Source: Mycobacterium avium subsp. avium
GTDB taxonomy: Bacteria; Actinomycetota; Actinomycetes; Mycobacteriales; Mycobacteriaceae
Direction: 5' to 3'
Length of the DNA: 64,000 bases
NCBI RefSeq assembly: GCF_009741445.1
Contig: NZ_CP046507.1
Location: 744,001-808,000 of the forward strand
Position numbers and translations under genes: made by a program. Position 1 is the first letter of the stretch; each line of letters opens with the position of its first letter. Shown in pieces: positions 63,425-64,000 of this stretch. The notes below the pieces were generated by a model that saw nothing but the letters and a program-made list of their open reading frames with translations, was not told the DNA's origin and made no database searches.

Positions 63425-64000
63425 ATGGAAAAGCTCGGCCGGCGGTGCGGGCGGTTGGCGGGCGCGTCGGCCCTCGCGGTGATACTGCTCTGGGCGGCGC
63501 CCGGCCACGCGACCGCCGACCCGGCCGTCACCGCGTCCCCCGGCATGGAAATCCATCAGGGCCACGCCGTCTGCATGGTGGGACTGGTGGAGCCGCGACT
63601 GCGGGTTGCCATCACCAGCGGGCAGTGCGACGGCGGGCAGTCGGCGGTGACCGACCGTGACCACCACCCGATCGGCGAGGTGGTGCTCGGCCGTCGCCAG
63701 CTCGACACCGACTCCGCCGACGCCTCGACGCTGCCGGTGGAATACGAAGTCATCGCTCTGGCAAGGGATGTGACGGCCTCGGACCTGCTGCCGACGGGCC
63801 GCCGGCTGCTGGCCGCGCCCGGGCTGCGCGCCGTGCCGGGGCTGCCGGTGTGTCAGCTGCGCCGATCGACCGGCCAGCACTGTGGTTCCGTCGGCACGGT
63901 CACCGGCGGTCGTTTCGCCATCGCCGACATGGTGGTGGACGGTCGCGACGTCGGCGGTCCGGTCTACGCCCTGACCGACGACGGCAACGCCGTCATCGTG
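63425..64000 (+). CDS. Secreted trypsin-fold pseudo-protease (partial at window end)
   Basis: 192 codons from ATG 63425 run off the window. A signal peptide ends near GHATADP (residue 32). The mature part looks chymotrypsin-like: CMVGLVEPRLRVAITSGQCDGG resembles the TAGHC catalytic-His loop but has Gln for His; near the end GRDVGGPVYALTDDGNAV resembles GDSGGP but has Val for Ser. So two of three catalytic residues appear replaced, and it is probably not a protease. Four Cys may form disulfides. A SigF-like promoter lies upstream. Confidence 0.75.
   Translation, partial: MEKLGRRCGRLAGASALAVILLWAAPGHATADPAVTASPGMEIHQGHAVCMVGLVEPRLRVAITSGQCDGGQSAVTDRDHHPIGEVVLGRRQLDTDSADASTLPVEYEVIALARDVTASDLLPTGRRLLAAPGLRAVPGLPVCQLRRSTGQHCGSVGTVTGGRFAIADMVVDGRDVGGPVYALTDDGNAVIV

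Overview
The window is a high-GC actinobacterial chromosome segment from a slow-growing, probably pigmented Mycobacterium, most likely of the M. avium complex or a close relative. That placement rests on recalled gene content and order and has not been checked by a search. From cstA/ligB rightward the genes follow the M. tuberculosis Rv3063 to Rv3033 block in order: cstA, ligB, fadE22, a double GntR regulator, cyp136, dinP, nrdHIE, nrdF2, adhC, fecB, ctaD, serB2, echA17, TB22.2 and others.

Layout. 1-8 kb holds an alpha/beta-hydrolase tail, then a lipid-catabolism group (SDR, APH-type kinase, ACAD10/11-like acyl-CoA dehydrogenase, crotonase, a thiolase remnant), an MspA-type porin, an F420-dependent oxidoreductase and a lidless Hsp70. 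8-18 kb holds cstA, ligB, an SDR, fadE22, a DUF35/thiolase-like pair and the tandem GntR-FCD regulator. 18-21 kb is regulatory and partly decaying: a MEDS-HATPase protein, two broken glycine-rich lipoprotein genes with SigF-like promoters, and a leaderless leader peptide plus nested hairpin ahead of a stand-alone LeuA regulatory domain. 21-34 kb holds cyp136, TetR-controlled SDR/flavin enzymes, dinP, and the class Ib ribonucleotide reductase genes nrdHIE and nrdF2, both behind paired NrdR boxes. 34-49 kb is conserved housekeeping: adhC, fecB, ctaD, serB2, an ABC ATPase, a Nudix enzyme, echA17, methyltransferases and secreted or lipoproteins.

49-62.5 kb is an accessory light/carotenoid island: photolyase, a shortened TspO-like gene, an MmpL exporter, a frameshifted type 2 isopentenyl-diphosphate isomerase gene, a MarR regulator, and a tightly overlapping minus-strand operon crtE-crtI-crtB-crtYc-crtYd-crtT-crtU-Rieske. 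The enzymes fit synthesis of GGPP, phytoene, lycopene, beta-carotene and then an aromatic carotenoid of the isorenieratene type. Two large dyads with the same TTAAACATTAA core, one between mmpL and idi and one upstream of crtE, are likely operators of the MarR protein. The window ends with a STAS-domain protein and, divergent from it behind a SigF-like promoter, a secreted trypsin-fold protein whose catalytic His and Ser appear replaced.

No tRNA, rRNA, CRISPR array, insertion sequence or phage gene was recognised.
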